A program made the position numbers and the translations under genes. This document shows, one piece after another, positions 62,585 to 64,000 of a stretch of 64,000 nt of DNA. A model generated the notes under the pieces. The model was not told the origin of the DNA. It did no database searches and saw only the letters and a list, made by a program, of their open reading frames with translations. Within the stretch, counting starts at the first letter, position 1; every line of letters starts with the position of its first letter. Source of the stretch: Chryseobacterium caseinilyticum (GTDB lineage Bacteria > Bacteroidota > Bacteroidia > Flavobacteriales > Weeksellaceae); NCBI RefSeq assembly GCF_014837145.1, contig NZ_JACYFS010000003.1, forward strand, positions 287,494 to 351,493, given 5' to 3'.

Positions 62585-63349
62585 ATGAAAAGTTTTTATG
62601 CCGATGGTTTCCGTCATGTCGAGACTAAAATTTTAAATGTTTTAAAAAATTTTAAAACGGGTGGAATTCTTATTGGTCCCGGAAGCAGAAATGTGGTTAA
62701 AATCTTTGATATTGATGGAGAAAGATTCAATTTTAAATCCTTTAAGCAGCACAACGTTATAAACCGACACGTTTATAAATATTACAGAAAATCTAAGGCA
62801 AAAAGGTCTTTTGAATATGCACAGCTTCTTTTAAGCAAAGGTTTTCATACACCTGAACCTGTTGCCTACATTGAAAACTTTGACTTTTGGGGCGTGACAT
62901 CAAGTTATTACATCAGCCGTCAACTCGAAGATTCTCCAACTTTGATGGAAGTTATTGTGAACCAGTCGTTTCCGGAGAGAGAGAAAATCATCCGTGAATA
63001 TGCTCAGTTAATATTTCGTCTGCATGAGGAGGGATTTGAATTTTTAGACAATGCACCGGGAAATTTCATCATCAAAAATGAGAGTGGAAGAAGTCAGTTC
63101 TATATGGTCGATCTCAACAGAATGAGCTTCCATCAGGAGATGAATTTAGATAAGAGATTAAAAAACTTTGCGCGTTTAACATCTGATTCCGAAGTGATTA
63201 GAATGATCAGTGATGAGTATGCACAACTTGTCGGATCATCGGGCGATTACTGCTTCAACAGAATCACCGAAGCCATCAACGGAATGGTTCGTAAACGGAA
63301 AATGAAAAAAATTCTTAAGTTTTATAAGTTTTTGCTTCCAAAACGTTAG
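62585..63349 (+). CDS. LPS kinase-like (Kdo/WaaP family) protein
   Basis: About 254 residues. Resembles LPS-core kinases: FNFKSFKQHN (about 50-59, with the ATP-binding Lys), GFHTPEPVAYIENF, and LHEEGFEFLDNAPGNFII at about 138-155 in place of the usual H-x-D loop, followed by VDLNRM in place of DFG. The histidine of H-x-D is F here, so activity is uncertain. ATG at 62585 is chosen over TTG at 62579. Ends 4 bp inside the convergent uvrB. Confidence 0.75.
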   Translation: MKSFYADGFRHVETKILNVLKNFKTGGILIGPGSRNVVKIFDIDGERFNFKSFKQHNVINRHVYKYYRKSKAKRSFEYAQLLLSKGFHTPEPVAYIENFDFWGVTSSYYISRQLEDSPTLMEVIVNQSFPEREKIIREYAQLIFRLHEEGFEFLDNAPGNFIIKNESGRSQFYMVDLNRMSFHQEMNLDKRLKNFARLTSDSEVIRMISDEYAQLVGSSGDYCFNRITEAINGMVRKRKMKKILKFYKFLLPKR

Positions 63350-64000
63350 TTTTTCAACGCTTCAATTTCATCACGCAGTTTTGCAGCTTTTATAAAGTCT
63401 AAATTTTTCGCAGCAGCCTCCATTTCCTTTTGTTTCTGTGAAACAATTTTTGCCACATCTTCGGTAGAATAATTCGCTTTGGTTTCAGCAACTTTTTGTG
63501 TAATCTCTTTCTGAGTATATTTTTCATCAGGGAAATCTTTGCTTCTTCCCACAAGATTTTCAGAAATCTTCTTGTTTAAAGCTGTCGGAACTTTTCCGTG
63601 TTCCTGATTGTAAGTCATCTGCTTAGCACGACGGTACTCAGTTTCATCCAAAGTAGCCTGCATTGATTTTGTGATCTTATCGGCATACATGATGGCTCTT
63701 CCGTTGATGTTTCTTGCAGCACGGCCAACGGTTTGGATCATCGATCTTCGGCTTCTCAGCATTCCTTCTTTATCAGCATCCAAAATGGCAACTAAAGACA
63801 CTTCAGGTAAATCTAAACCTTCTCTCAATAAATTGACACCAATCAGCACATCAAAAAGTCCGACACGGAGATCGTGCATAATCTGAATACGCTCCAAAGT
63901 CTCCACGTCAGAGTGAATGTAACGCGTTCTGATGCTGAATTTTGTGAAATACTTGGTAAGCTCTTCCGCCATTTTCTTGGTTAAAGTTGTCACCAAAACC
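63346..64000 (-). CDS. uvrB: excinuclease ABC subunit B, C-terminal part (window edge)
   Basis: Only the last 216 or so residues lie in the window; the gene continues beyond 64000. Helicase motifs are visible: MVTTLTKKMAEELTKYF, YIHSDVETLERI, GVNLLREGLDLPEVSLVAILDADKEG and QTVGRAARN, and a C-terminal UVR motif near the end (QKEMEAAAKNLDFIKAAKLRDEI). UvrB loads onto damaged DNA with UvrA and recruits UvrC for nucleotide-excision repair. Confidence 0.96.
   Translation of the reverse strand, partial: VLVTTLTKKMAEELTKYFTKFSIRTRYIHSDVETLERIQIMHDLRVGLFDVLIGVNLLREGLDLPEVSLVAILDADKEGMLRSRRSMIQTVGRAARNINGRAIMYADKITKSMQATLDETEYRRAKQMTYNQEHGKVPTALNKKISENLVGRSKDFPDEKYTQKEITQKVAETKANYSTEDVAKIVSQKQKEMEAAAKNLDFIKAAKLRDEIEALKN

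Noticed and set aside
1..64000. tRNA, rRNA and phage genes
   Set aside because: No cloverleaf-type sequence, rRNA core, integrase or phage structural gene was recognised by eye; short or unusual tRNAs could be missed.

Overview
The window looks like a chromosomal segment from a flavobacterium of the Chryseobacterium / Weeksellaceae type. This is inferred from the low GC content, protein sequences of flavobacterial character, near-absence of Shine-Dalgarno sequences, repeated TAnnTTTG promoter boxes (the Bacteroidota -7 element), TonB-dependent receptors, 2TM-domain proteins and a LytTR regulator. No tRNA, rRNA, phage, integrase, canonical insertion sequence or CRISPR array was recognised. All evidence comes from reading the sequence; no database search was run.

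Layout. 0.2-9.3 kb, mostly + strand: bestrophin-like channel, a small SPOUT RNA methyltransferase, CBS protein with NAD kinase, class II aldolase, acetyl-CoA carboxylase beta subunit, a double nucleoside-recognition membrane protein. 9.4-12.2 kb, - strand: ExbB-ExbD-TonB energy-transduction genes. 12.3-19.5 kb: DUF885 lipoprotein peptidase, DUF1398 protein, peptidase T, HMG-CoA lyase family enzyme, TPR protein, OsmC protein. 19.5-23.5 kb: rhodanese, Bcp peroxiredoxin, endonuclease III, outer-membrane protein, MnmA. 26.4-33.1 kb, - strand: a signalling cluster with a TonB-dependent receptor, a periplasmic-type protein, a LytS-type histidine kinase carrying a C-terminal 2TM domain, three free-standing 2TM proteins, an ICMT-like methyltransferase and a LytTR response regulator. 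33.3-34.5 kb: Cu/Zn superoxide dismutase and MsrA (oxidative stress). 34.6-35.1 kb: a repeat-dense intergenic region. 35.2-43.2 kb, - strand: ROK kinase, PepSY protein and siderophore-type receptor (iron uptake), SecA. 43.4-53.5 kb: epimerase, DUF2797, WG-repeat and AsmA-like proteins, radical SAM protein, Uma2 protein. 53.6-58.6 kb: 2OG-Fe(II) oxygenase, a broken GIY-YIG gene inside inverted repeats, MenD, and PabC/PabB. 58.6-63.3 kb: membrane proteins, AI-2E-family transporter, GT9 glycosyltransferase and LPS-kinase-like protein. The window ends inside uvrB.

The genes work mainly as housekeeping and envelope functions. MenD draws on isochorismate and PabB/PabC on chorismate, so two competing uses of that pool lie side by side. 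ExbB/ExbD/TonB could power the two receptors seen here.

Most unusual items: (1) a 547-bp unit bounded by 25-bp inverted repeats (24/25 identical) around a GIY-YIG endonuclease gene killed by one stop codon; (2) a degenerate array with a 22-bp period at 34683-34878; (3) a probable small RNA on the - strand near 2.4 kb with a complete promoter and terminator; (4) loss of metal-binding cysteines in AccD, endonuclease III and the ROK kinase; (5) the histidine kinase whose C-terminal 2TM domain is about 62% identical to a stand-alone neighbour.
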